This document shows, one piece after another, positions 7,896 through 15,252 of a DNA stretch of 17,481 nt. The DNA is from Actinomycetota bacterium (lineage in GTDB: Bacteria > Actinomycetota > Thermoleophilia > UBA2241), in contig JAPLCL010000103.1 in NCBI GenBank assembly GCA_026392265.1, forward strand, positions 1 to 17,481. The letters are read 5' to 3'. The notes beneath the pieces were generated by a model. The model saw nothing but the letters and a program-made list of their open reading frames with translations. It had not been told where the DNA came from and did no database searches. Each line of letters starts with the position of its first letter. Positions within the stretch are counted from its first letter, which is position 1. The translations under genes and the position numbers were made by a program.

Positions 7896-9451
7896 GCGTC
7901 GTCCTCCTTATCGCTCGACTCGTGACCGCCGCTCGGCAGCGTGATGACGAAACGTGCCCCGTGGGGGACCACGTCTTCGATGCGGATGGTGCCCCCGTGG
8001 CTGCGCACGATCTCGCGGGCGATCGCCAAGCCGAGGCCGGTGCCCGAGGGCGCGTGGCCGCCGGTGTGCTGCCCGCGATAGAACTTCTCGAACACAGCGT
8101 CGTGTTCGTCAGGAGGTACACCGGGTCCTTGATCCTCGACCCAGAGGCGGACGCCTTGGTTCCAGCCGCATGCGCCGATCGTCACCGGGCTCTCGACGGC
8201 ATACAGGAGTGCGTTCTCGAGGAGATTCTGGATGACGCGCGTCAGTTGCACGAAGTCGACGTCCACGACGGGCGACTCCTCGGGCAGATCCAGCCGCACG
8301 CGCTCGCGCATGTGCGCGGGGAGCGTATCGATCCCGGCGATCACCATGTCGCTGAGCTCGTAGAGTTCGCGCCGCGGCTCCCACGCGTGCGCCTCGAGGC
8401 GCGAGAGCTCGAGCAGAGAACCGATGCTGTTGTTCAGGCGCGCGACGTCGGCGACGATGGCGCGCAGCTCGTCCTTCACACTCTGTTCATCCCAGTCCAC
8501 GTCGCTCTCGAGCAGATTACTCACCGTTGCCGTGAGCGCCGCCAGGGGAGTCTTGAGCTCGTGCGACACGGACGACAGAAGACTGGACTTCAGCTGGTCG
8601 GCCTCGCGCTCCGCGGCAGCCTTCGTGGCGACCGCCTGGAGCTGCTCGCGCTCAAGAAAGGCGCCCACGAGATTGCTGAGCGAGGAGACCAGGCGCACGT
8701 CGCTGGCGGAATAGGGGCGCCTGCTCGTCCGGGCTTGCACGGTCAGCACGCCGCGCACGCCTGACGGGCTATGGACCGGCAGGTAGAGCCCGCCGTCGCC
8801 GGCTGCGGTGACCGTCTCCGGCGACGGTTCCAGCGTGTCGCCCCGAGCGTCCGCTGCCTTGCCGACGCGAACAGCCTGGCGGGCGCGTTCGGCGACTGCG
8901 GCATCGGGGCACGCCCTGTCAGGCGCCTGGCAGTATGACTCCAAGTCGTCCCCGTCGAGGACGAACAGCGTCGCCGAGCCGGCGCCGAGCACCTCGACGA
9001 CCTCCTTGAGGCAGCTCTCCGCCATATGGGCGATCGAAGTCTGCGACACGACCGCGGCGCTCAGGCGGTTGAGCGCCGCGGTCTCCTGCTCGCGAGCGAG
9101 CGCCCGCGCCTCGCGCTCACGCATGCGGCCGGCCTGGACACCGACGAGCAGGCCTACCACGAGAAAGGCGACCAGTGCGATCCAGTCCTGCGAGTCGTGG
9201 ACGCGCAGCGTGTGGTAGGGCGGCAGGAAGAAGAAGTTCCAGGCGAAGAAGGCGAGCGCGGCGGAGAGGAGGCCCGGGCCCGTCCCGGCCACGCTCGCGA
9301 CGAGCAGGATGACGAGCAGGTACAGCAGGGCCCACTGGCCCTTGGCGAAGTAGTCTCTCCCGGGGAGGAAGACGGCGGTCGAAACGACGATCGCCACGAG
9401 GGCGAGAGGGTAGCCATGCCGGGAGAAGACGGCGCTGAAGCGTGTGGTCAT
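7892..9451 (-). CDS. kdpD: KdpD C-terminal half: membrane sensor histidine kinase lacking the N-terminal sensor domain
   Basis: The 519-residue kinase starts with a DUF4118-type membrane domain (helices about 13-31, 40-75 and 88-106, with the KdpD-like FFAWNFFFLPPYHTLRV). It continues with a GAF-like domain (~125-265), a HisKA domain with phosphoacceptor His297 in SSVSHELKTPLAAL, and a HATPase domain with N-box NLLENALLYA (~409-418), G1 VEDQGPGVP and G2 GTGLGLAIAREIV. This is the order of the C-terminal half of KdpD. The Walker ATPase/USP half is missing and is encoded by the separate gene at 1058-2209. ATG 9451 has AGGA 8 nt upstream, and the start is just before the first helix, so this is not a truncated reading of a longer gene. 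The upstream 180 nt hold no KdpD_N remnant that I can see. Confidence 0.92.
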   Translation of the reverse strand: MTTRFSAVFSRHGYPLALVAIVVSTAVFLPGRDYFAKGQWALLYLLVILLVASVAGTGPGLLSAALAFFAWNFFFLPPYHTLRVHDSQDWIALVAFLVVGLLVGVQAGRMREREARALAREQETAALNRLSAAVVSQTSIAHMAESCLKEVVEVLGAGSATLFVLDGDDLESYCQAPDRACPDAAVAERARQAVRVGKAADARGDTLEPSPETVTAAGDGGLYLPVHSPSGVRGVLTVQARTSRRPYSASDVRLVSSLSNLVGAFLEREQLQAVATKAAAEREADQLKSSLLSSVSHELKTPLAALTATVSNLLESDVDWDEQSVKDELRAIVADVARLNNSIGSLLELSRLEAHAWEPRRELYELSDMVIAGIDTLPAHMRERVRLDLPEESPVVDVDFVQLTRVIQNLLENALLYAVESPVTIGACGWNQGVRLWVEDQGPGVPPDEHDAVFEKFYRGQHTGGHAPSGTGLGLAIAREIVRSHGGTIRIEDVVPHGARFVITLPSGGHESSDKEDDA

Positions 9452-9631
9452 GGCAGCATCCTAGCGCGAGCCCAGGCTACGAGGTAGTGGCGTTCGGTCG
9501 GGCGAAGGCCGGCACGGTTCGGCCTGAGACTCACCCGAATGGCGCGCGTCCGCACGTCCGCAGGGGCTACCGGTGGGTGAGTTCGGTGTTGCGGGTGTCC
9601 ACTTGGAGCAGGCTGGCGACCGTCGACGCTT

Positions 9632-9820
9632 CTATCGCGGCGTACCGGCGTGGTCCCACGCTTGCCGCGCCGCGAGACTCCGGCGCTGAGTACTGCACGC
9701 GCGACGGTGGGAGCGCCACTCCCCGACGATCGCCTTCAGGATGTAGACGAAGATGAAGGCGCAGACCATGATCGCCGCGATCACGAGCGCATCGATCACC
9801 ATGTCTTGGAGCATGAACAT
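9632..9820 (-). CDS. Small single-TM protein, first gene of the kdpDE unit (paralogue of the protein at 6807-7040)
   Basis: The 62-residue protein begins MFMLQDMVIDALVIAAIMV, has a helix at about residues 8-29 and a basic tail (EWRSHRRACSTQRRS). The family is not recognised. ATG 9820 is preceded by a good TGGAGG ribosome-binding site and by the KdpE-like promoter at 9872-9936. It shares helix pattern, MLQD/MLEE start, IAA and helix Tyr with the protein at 6807-7040, which occupies the same first position in the kdpFABC unit. The kinase gene follows after 180 nt, where I see only a weak 8-bp inverted repeat. The low-complexity C-terminus may not be under much selection. A role as a small membrane regulator of the Kdp kinase or pump is inference. 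Confidence 0.65.
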   Translation of the reverse strand: MFMLQDMVIDALVIAAIMVCAFIFVYILKAIVGEWRSHRRACSTQRRSLAARQAWDHAGTPR

Positions 9821-9871
9821 CGTCGACCTCCAGAGATCGCCGGCGCCACGTCAGACGCGACGGCTGCAATG

Positions 9872-9936
9872 AAGCTACCCGGAGCCTCGCAAAGGGGCCG
9901 TAAACACGGGCTGCTGCTACGTAAAGAGTCTGTATA
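9872..9936 (-). promoter_or_regulatory. Putative KdpE-type operator pair and promoter of the kdpDE unit
   Basis: On the minus strand the boxes are TATAC-N6-TTTAC (9936-9921) and TTTAC-N6-TTTGC (9904-9889), starting exactly 32 bp apart. They are followed after 11 nt by TAGCTT (9877-9872), a TANNNT -10. The leader to the ATG at 9820 is about 45 nt. Between box and start it also shares CGGGTAGC-YTC with the kdpFABC promoter. The geometry is identical to 973-1037 and 7095-7159. It would make kdpDE autoregulated. The rest of the 9937-10154 gap holds a hairpin (10094-10122) and nothing else that I recognise. Confidence 0.7.
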
Positions 9937-10047
9937 GGCCGCGGAATCACGGTGACCGTCGGCGGTCCCGCGCTTCTTCCGTTGGTGGGTCGCCCCCGCA
10001 CCGCGCGGAGCTTCTGCCGGCATTGAGCCGAGTAAGAGCGCCCGTTC

Positions 10048-11397
10048 GTGTTGTTTTGTGAGCGTTTGGGCGCTGCTATCGACAGAAGTGAGCGCGCACG
10101 ACGATACAGCCGCGTCGTGCGCCTCGCGCACATCCGCCGAGCCAAAGGGGCACCATGCGCCGCCAAGGGCGCGGCGTCGCCCCCAGCATCCTCCTCCTGT
10201 GTCCCCTCGCCGCTCATAGAGGGTTTCGACGCGTCGAGTCCCTGCCTCAGCGTCACCCACGACAATGATCGCTTCGTCAAGGGTACGCCGGATGTAGCGA
10301 TCAAGCGCGTCGGCTACGTCCCCGGCATGCTGGGCGGCCGCACGCGGGTCGATTTCCCCATGGTCGGCGGCCTCTGGAAGAACGTCATCGTCCAGGTGAA
10401 CAAGCGCGTGCCGCTCGACCTCAGCGGCCAGGATACGCTCGGGCTCACGATGAAGGGCGACTGGGCCGACAAGGGCGACGCGCAGTCGGCAACGGTCGCC
10501 CTGACCATGCTGAACGGCGCCCTCTACGACCAGTCGCTGTCGGTCACCAAGGCATGGCACACCTACGACATGGCACTCGACCCGGCCGGCACTGCGTGGG
10601 GCACCGACGGGTTCAACTGGGGAGCGCGGGACGTGTTCACCCTGGACAAGATCGCGACCATCACCTTCTTCGTGAGTCCGCCGAAGACGGGAGACTACAG
10701 CCTGTACTTCGACGATCTGGCGGTCACCGGCGGCCCCGTGCTGCCGTACGTCGACGAGGGCGCGCCCGTGCCCCAGACGTTCACCTCGATCCACTATGCC
10801 ATCGGCCAGGCGGTCGACGACATGGGCTGGCGCGACTGGGACAACCGCCGCAAGGACGTGCGCAACTATCAGGTGCTGCTGAAGGAGAAGGCGTCCCTGG
10901 CCGACTACCAGACGGTGGTCGACATCGGCAAGGCCGCCGGCACGCGCCTGACGACAGTGTGGATCATGCAGGACCTCGACAAGCACGGCGCCGCGGCGAA
11001 GGCAAGGTACAACACGCCCGTCGCCCGCTACGACATGACCAGCGACGGCACGGCGTGGCGCAACCGCATCACGCCGGATCAGGCTGGGATCATCGACGTC
11101 GTCAAGCGGAACGCCGCGTTCATGGAGTTCGGTATGCACGGCGTCTCGCACGAGCACTTCCGCGGCGGCGTCGAGCGGCGCGCCGAGTACGCCCACATCG
11201 ACGAGAGCCGGCCGGGGCGCGCCACGTCTTGGGGCTGGGACGACATGAACCTGAAGGCGCAGTGCTACCGCGAGCTGCTGCACAAGTACGGCGTCAAGTA
11301 CGTCAACGGCGGCATCAACGTGGCGACCAACGTGCACGCCGGGTATTTCATCGATCACGGCGTGCTGTTCATTAACCGCGGGCACTCTCCTGACTGA
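10048..11397 (+). CDS. Deacetylase-like secreted protein, probably degraded (N-terminal frame problem, truncated C-terminus)
   Basis: The open frame is 449 codons, starting at GTG 10048. From about residue 58 (IEGFDASSP) it looks like a mature secreted protein. A beta-rich, carbohydrate-binding-like domain ends in YSLYFDDLAVTGG (~230). It is followed by a domain with QAVDDMGW and FGMHGVSHEHF, whose acidic pair and HxxxH recall the metal site of NodB/DUF2334-type polysaccharide deacetylases. No signal peptide is encoded in this frame. However ATG 10155, with AAAGGGG upstream, reads MRRQGRGVAPSILLLCPLAA in another frame, so the true gene may start there with a frameshift before about 10220. The protein stops at GHSPD, short of a full deacetylase domain, exactly where the HD-GYP relic begins. 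It is the only plus-strand gene. Function is tentative. Confidence 0.5.
   Translation: MLFCERLGAAIDRSERARRYSRVVRLAHIRRAKGAPCAAKGAASPPASSSCVPSPLIEGFDASSPCLSVTHDNDRFVKGTPDVAIKRVGYVPGMLGGRTRVDFPMVGGLWKNVIVQVNKRVPLDLSGQDTLGLTMKGDWADKGDAQSATVALTMLNGALYDQSLSVTKAWHTYDMALDPAGTAWGTDGFNWGARDVFTLDKIATITFFVSPPKTGDYSLYFDDLAVTGGPVLPYVDEGAPVPQTFTSIHYAIGQAVDDMGWRDWDNRRKDVRNYQVLLKEKASLADYQTVVDIGKAAGTRLTTVWIMQDLDKHGAAAKARYNTPVARYDMTSDGTAWRNRITPDQAGIIDVVKRNAAFMEFGMHGVSHEHFRGGVERRAEYAHIDESRPGRATSWGWDDMNLKAQCYRELLHKYGVKYVNGGINVATNVHAGYFIDHGVLFINRGHSPD
10094..10122 (+). other. Perfect 10-bp hairpin in the leader of the deacetylase-like gene
   Basis: GCGCACGACG (10094-10103) and its exact reverse complement CGTCGTGCGC (10113-10122) flank a 9-nt loop. 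It ends 32 nt before ATG 10155. No T-tract follows, so it does not look like an intrinsic terminator. It could be an mRNA leader structure or an operator. I could not match it to a known riboswitch. Nothing else recognisable lies in 9937-10154. Confidence 0.45.
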
Positions 11398-11399
11398 CG

Positions 11400-11638
11400 C
11401 GAGTGCCGGCGCCGGAGCGCACCTCTTCGAGCGCCGCCGCGACGCCGAGCGCAGGCCGCTAGGGGCGGTGGGAGGCCATCGCCTCCACTACGTCGGCGAC
11501 CACCAGGATGCGTGCTTCGGGCAGGATCTCGTCGCCCCTCAGACCCGTGGGGTGGCCGGGGCCGTCCTGGCGCTCGTGGTGCTGCGGCGTCATCTCGGCC
11601 ACGCGCCGCGGGTCGATACGGACGCTCAGCGGCGCTTC
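11400..11638 (-). pseudogene. HD-GYP phosphodiesterase relic with in-frame amber codon
   Basis: Read on the minus strand right after the trkH stop and in the same frame, the translation contains VAEMTPQHHERQDGPGHPTG, then LRGDEILPEARILVVADVVEAMASHRP. This is the C-terminal core of an HD-GYP domain (canonical HHERxDGxGYPxGLxGxxI, then ARIxxVADVxxAMxSHRPY). The conserved Tyr after HRP is a TAG stop (11461-11459), after which homology resumes in frame as RPALGVAAALEEVRSGAGT. The HD half and any start codon are absent, and GYP is GHP. Homology ends near 11400, where the truncated plus-strand gene stops. HD-GYP proteins hydrolyse cyclic di-GMP; this fragment cannot. Confidence 0.8.
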
Positions 11639-13138
11639 CTACCGTCGCCAGAAGGCCGGCGTGAAGATGACCATGAGCGTGACGAGCTCGAGCCGCCCGG
11701 CCAGCATGTCGTACGTGAGGATCAGCTTGGCGGCCGGGTGTACCCACATGAAGTTGTCGTAGGGACCGACATCGGCCAGCCCCGGCCCCACGCCTCCCAT
11801 CGCCGTCGCGACCGCCGACAGGGCGGTGGGGAAGTTCATCCCCGTGAGCGACACGACGGACACGGAGACGACGTAGACGAGCAGGTAAAGGCCGATGAAC
11901 GCCGAGACGGAGCGCATCATGTCGCGCGTCACGGGCTTACCGTTGATACGCGGCGTGGACACGGCGTACGGATGCACGGTCTCGAAGAACTCGTGCACGG
12001 ACTGCTTCAGGAAGAGCAGTACGCGGATCGCCTTCATCGCTCCGGCCGTCGAGCCGGCACAGCCGCCCATGAACAGCAACATGAAGAGGACGTACTGCGC
12101 CAGCGGCTGCCACTTCTCGTAGTCGGCGGTGACGAACCCCGTGGTGGAGGCGAGCGAAACGACCGAGAAGAAGGCGTCGCGGATGGCCTGGTTCGCCGAC
12201 ACGTTTGAGGTCGCATACACGAGCGCGGCGATGAAGAGACTGGAGCCGACCAGCACGGTCGTGTAGAAACGCCACTCCGCGTCCTTCAACCAGCGGCCCG
12301 GCTTGCCGATGATGACCATCCAGTACAGCGAGAAGTTGGTCGACGCCAGCCACAGGAAGACGATGATCACCCACTCGATGTAGGCGCTGTGCCACCAGGC
12401 GATGCTCGTGTTCTTGGTCGAATAGCCTCCGGTGCCGATGGCGGCGAACATCTGGCAGATAGCGTCGAACCCGGTCATCCCGCCCAGCAGAAGCAGCAGA
12501 GTGAGCGACACCGAGAGGCCGAGGTAGATCATGAACAGGATGCGGGCCGTGCTGCTGATGCGCGGCCTCAGGCGGTCCACCTCCAGCCCCGGCGCCTCCG
12601 CCCGGTAGAGCTGCATGGCGCCGACGCCCATCAAGGGGAACACCGCGACGTAGAGCACCAGGAACCCCATGGCACCCAGCCAGTGCGTAAAGCTGCGCCA
12701 GAAGAGGATGCCCTTGGGTAGCGCCTCGACATCCGCGATCACACTCGAGCCGGTGCCGGAGAAGCCACTGACCGTCTCGAACCAGGCGTTGAGGGGGCTG
12801 AGGATGCCGTCCAGGACGAACGGCAGCGAGCCGATCAGGCACACCAGGAGCCAGCCCATCGCCACTACGGCGAAGCCCTCGCGGCGCGTGAGGCTCGTGA
12901 GCTCGGTGCGGAAGAGGAAGAAGCCGATCGTCCCCACGGCGCCGCCGATGAACATCGTCGTCGCGAACGAGCTTACCGTGTGGGGCTCCCCGTAGCCGGC
13001 CGCGACCGCCAGCGGGACCACCATGCTCGCCGTCGCGCCCAACAGCAGGGCGCTGAGCAGAAACGCTATGCGGCGCAGGCCCCCGAGCGTGCTGGGATGG
13101 ATGCCGGTGAGGTCAAGGATCGGAAACGGCTGCGCCAT
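11639..13138 (-). CDS. trkH: Trk potassium uptake channel subunit TrkH
   Basis: The 499-residue integral membrane protein has the four-repeat TrkH/KtrB fold. The pore loops can be read as SGFSGTGSSV (124-133), AAIGTGGYST (232-241), SLASTTGFVT (328-337) and ATAMGGVGPGL (444-454), each keeping the filter glycine. The C-terminus GRLELVTLMVIFTPAFWRR is the usual TrkH ending, so it is full length. In the first loop TGFSTTGA of many relatives is SGFSGTGS. ATG 13138 has a GGAACC sequence upstream and lies 16 nt after the trkA stop; it is the last intact gene of the operon. It passes K+ (or Na+) across the membrane under control of cytoplasmic TrkA. The relic of an HD-GYP gene follows directly. Confidence 0.95.
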   Translation of the reverse strand: MAQPFPILDLTGIHPSTLGGLRRIAFLLSALLLGATASMVVPLAVAAGYGEPHTVSSFATTMFIGGAVGTIGFFLFRTELTSLTRREGFAVVAMGWLLVCLIGSLPFVLDGILSPLNAWFETVSGFSGTGSSVIADVEALPKGILFWRSFTHWLGAMGFLVLYVAVFPLMGVGAMQLYRAEAPGLEVDRLRPRISSTARILFMIYLGLSVSLTLLLLLGGMTGFDAICQMFAAIGTGGYSTKNTSIAWWHSAYIEWVIIVFLWLASTNFSLYWMVIIGKPGRWLKDAEWRFYTTVLVGSSLFIAALVYATSNVSANQAIRDAFFSVVSLASTTGFVTADYEKWQPLAQYVLFMLLFMGGCAGSTAGAMKAIRVLLFLKQSVHEFFETVHPYAVSTPRINGKPVTRDMMRSVSAFIGLYLLVYVVSVSVVSLTGMNFPTALSAVATAMGGVGPGLADVGPYDNFMWVHPAAKLILTYDMLAGRLELVTLMVIFTPAFWRR

Positions 13139-13154
13139 CGTCGGTTCCGGACCG

Positions 13155-14504
13155 TCAACCCGGGGCCAGGAGACGCTGCAGCCTGGGGATGAGGGCGGGG
13201 CGCGCGAACAGCACGACGCGGTCGCCCGCTGCGACGACGGTGGCGCTGTCGGGGATGATCACCTCGTCGTTCCGCACCAGGGCGCCTACGAGGGAGCCGT
13301 GCGGCATGTGCAGGAGTGCCAGGGGCAGGCCGACGATGCCGGCGCCCTTGACAGCGACAAACTCGATGCCCTCCACGAGGTTCTGGCGCAGCGTGCGCAC
13401 CGCGACGATCTGACCCGGGCGGGCAAACTGAAGGATGGGGTTCAGCGCCGAGAGCAGCGGACTCAAGACGATGTCGACGCCGACGGTGGAGGCGAACGGC
13501 ATGTACTCGGGCGTGTCGACGAGCGCCGCCACGCGTCGGGCTCCGTGCCGCTTGGCCAGCAGGGCGGCGAAGATGTTGTCGGTCTCGTTGCCCAGCGCCG
13601 CGACGAACATCTCGGCGCGCTGGACGCCCTCGTCGACCAGGAGGCGCTCGTCCATGCCGTCTCCGTTCAAGACGAGCGTGTCGTCCAGTAGAGTCGAGAT
13701 CTCATCGCAGACCGTGGGGTCTCGCTCGATGATCTTCGTGTGGACGCCGGCCGCAGACAGGCGGCGCGCGATGGCTACGCCCTCCCAGCCGCCCCCGGCG
13801 ATGATGACGTTGCGGGTGCGCGTCCAGCGTTTGCCGAGGCGCGTCAGTGCGCGCCTCACGGAAGGTCGGTCGGCGACCAGAAACAGCGTGTCGCCGGCCA
13901 TGAGACGGATGTCGCCGGAGGGCGCGCTCACGATCTCTCCACGGTAGACGCCGGCGACCAGAAGCTTCTCGCCGGCGCGCCGCGTCAGGTCCTTGATCGG
14001 CTTGCCGATCATCGGCGAATCGACGCCGACGTCGACGCCCACAGCCTTGACGCGGCCGTCGGCGAACTCCAGGACATCGGTGGCGCCCGGCGTGTCGGCC
14101 AGCGCGGCGACCGCGTGAGCGACTTCCTCTTCGGGGCTGATCACAAGATCGACGCTCAGGGAGCTCTTGTCGATGATGCCCTTGGCGCCCAAATAGGCCG
14201 GGTCGTGGATGCGGGCCACGCGGACGATCCGCGCGGCGACGGTCTCGGCGATGAGGCAGGCGACGATGTTGGTCTCGTCGTTGCCGGTGACGGCCACGAG
14301 GATATCGGCGGACCGCAGCCCGGCATCGAGGAGGACCGAGGGCGTGCTGCCCTTGCCCACCACGGCACCCACGTCGATCGCGTCCTGCGCGCGGCGCAGG
14401 GCCTCCTCGTCGTCGCCCACCATGACGACATCGTGACGCTCCTCGGAGAGCTTCTTGGCGACGTAGAAGCCGAGGGTCCCGGTACCCGCCACGATGATCT
14501 TCAC
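13155..14504 (-). CDS. trkA: TrkA, tandem RCK potassium-uptake regulatory protein
   Basis: The 449-residue cytoplasmic protein has two complete RCK units, as in classical TrkA. RCK_N1 starts with MKIIVAGTGTLG (GxGxxG at 7-12), followed by RCK_C1 (~140-222). RCK_N2 has NVIIAGGGWEGVAIARRL (~232-249), followed by RCK_C2 (~365-445, ending VVLFARPALIPRLQRLL). The start GTG 14504 was chosen because it places the Rossmann strand at the N-terminus and has an AGGGGGG ribosome-binding site. The frame is open further upstream only as a shadow of the previous gene. There is a 34-nt gap to the single-RCK gene upstream and 16 nt to trkH. It binds NAD(H)/ATP and gates TrkH by family knowledge. Confidence 0.93.
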   Translation of the reverse strand: MKIIVAGTGTLGFYVAKKLSEERHDVVMVGDDEEALRRAQDAIDVGAVVGKGSTPSVLLDAGLRSADILVAVTGNDETNIVACLIAETVAARIVRVARIHDPAYLGAKGIIDKSSLSVDLVISPEEEVAHAVAALADTPGATDVLEFADGRVKAVGVDVGVDSPMIGKPIKDLTRRAGEKLLVAGVYRGEIVSAPSGDIRLMAGDTLFLVADRPSVRRALTRLGKRWTRTRNVIIAGGGWEGVAIARRLSAAGVHTKIIERDPTVCDEISTLLDDTLVLNGDGMDERLLVDEGVQRAEMFVAALGNETDNIFAALLAKRHGARRVAALVDTPEYMPFASTVGVDIVLSPLLSALNPILQFARPGQIVAVRTLRQNLVEGIEFVAVKGAGIVGLPLALLHMPHGSLVGALVRNDEVIIPDSATVVAAGDRVVLFARPALIPRLQRLLAPG

Positions 14505-14538
14505 AGCCGACAGCCCCCCTGTATCTGCGGATCGCCCG

Positions 14539-15249
14539 TCACTCGTTGATGGTGTCGATGCTGGCCTGCGCCTGGACGTCCTCGGGCTTGCGGCTGGGCA
14601 GGAAGCTGCGGATGAGCTCCTTCTCTTTGCCCGGCGCCAGCAGGCAGAGGACCTGGTCTCCGGGCAACAACACCTCGCTGCCGCGTGCCAGCAGGGCCGT
14701 GCCCCCACGCAGGATCGCGCTCACCAGTACGCCGTCGGGCAGCCGGATGTCCTTGATCTCCAAGTGGGCAGACGGCGAATCCTCGCTGACCTCGATCTCG
14801 ACGACCTCCATGTTCTCACGCTTGAGAGAGAGCAGAGGCACGAACTGGTGGGACGGCAGTTCGTGCTGGATCATCGAGATCATCATCGTGGCCGCACAGA
14901 CCGTGGCGTCGACGTCCAGCAGATCGAAGGTCGGCTGATTGCGCGGGTTGTTGACGCGCGCCACGACCTTCGGCACGTTGTACTCCAGCTTGGCGAGCTG
15001 CGCGATGATGACGTTGTCCTCGTCATCGCCGGTGACCGCGACGATCAGGTCGCAGCGCACGATGCCGGCCTCCTCGAGGACCCACATCTCGGTGCCGTCG
15101 CCGAACAGCAGCCGCTCCTCGAGCTCCGGCCGCAGGAGGTCGTAGCGGGAGCGCCGCTGCTCGATGACGATGAACTCGTGACCCATGTGAGTGAGGCTGC
15201 GGGCGACGTTGAGCCCTACCTTGCCCGCGCCGACGATGACCACGAACAT
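14539..15249 (-). CDS. trkA: Single-unit TrkA/KtrA-type RCK protein (RCK_N + RCK_C)
   Basis: The 236-residue protein has an RCK_N Rossmann domain beginning MFVVIVGAGKVGLNVARSL (GxGxxG at 7-12), with VIEQ at the strand that binds the nucleotide ribose and VAVTGDDEDNVI. An RCK_C domain (~140-215) follows, with a charged tail. This is the design of KtrA or mycobacterial CeoB/CeoC. ATG 15249 lies 3 nt after the stop of the RCK_N-only gene, and its ribosome-binding site GGGGAG lies in that gene's last codons, so the two are tightly coupled. In some KtrA proteins the RCK_C domain binds cyclic di-AMP; I cannot tell that from this sequence. Confidence 0.93.
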   Translation of the reverse strand: MFVVIVGAGKVGLNVARSLTHMGHEFIVIEQRRSRYDLLRPELEERLLFGDGTEMWVLEEAGIVRCDLIVAVTGDDEDNVIIAQLAKLEYNVPKVVARVNNPRNQPTFDLLDVDATVCAATMMISMIQHELPSHQFVPLLSLKRENMEVVEIEVSEDSPSAHLEIKDIRLPDGVLVSAILRGGTALLARGSEVLLPGDQVLCLLAPGKEKELIRSFLPSRKPEDVQAQASIDTINE

Positions 15250-15252
15250 GGC

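Noticed and set aside
9529..9582. 8-bp inverted repeat (ACTCACCC / GGGTGAGT) between the small TM gene and the kinase gene
   Set aside because: Short stem with a 38-nt loop and no T-tract; expected by chance at this GC content.
9837..10154. Search for a cyclic di-AMP (ydaO) or cyclic di-GMP riboswitch in the divergent gap
   Set aside because: Such switches control K+ transport or wall genes elsewhere, but I could not find their conserved core motifs here or ahead of kdpFABC.
9567..10304. 245-codon minus-strand open frame covering the small TM gene at 9632-9820
   Set aside because: No domain; the shorter frame with a strong ribosome-binding site and a paralogue is preferred.
9796..11385. 529-codon minus-strand open frame across the deacetylase-like gene
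   Set aside because: It is rich in His/Arg/Asp/Val with no domain; the plus-strand frame has the coherent protein. It also runs through the kdpDE promoter.
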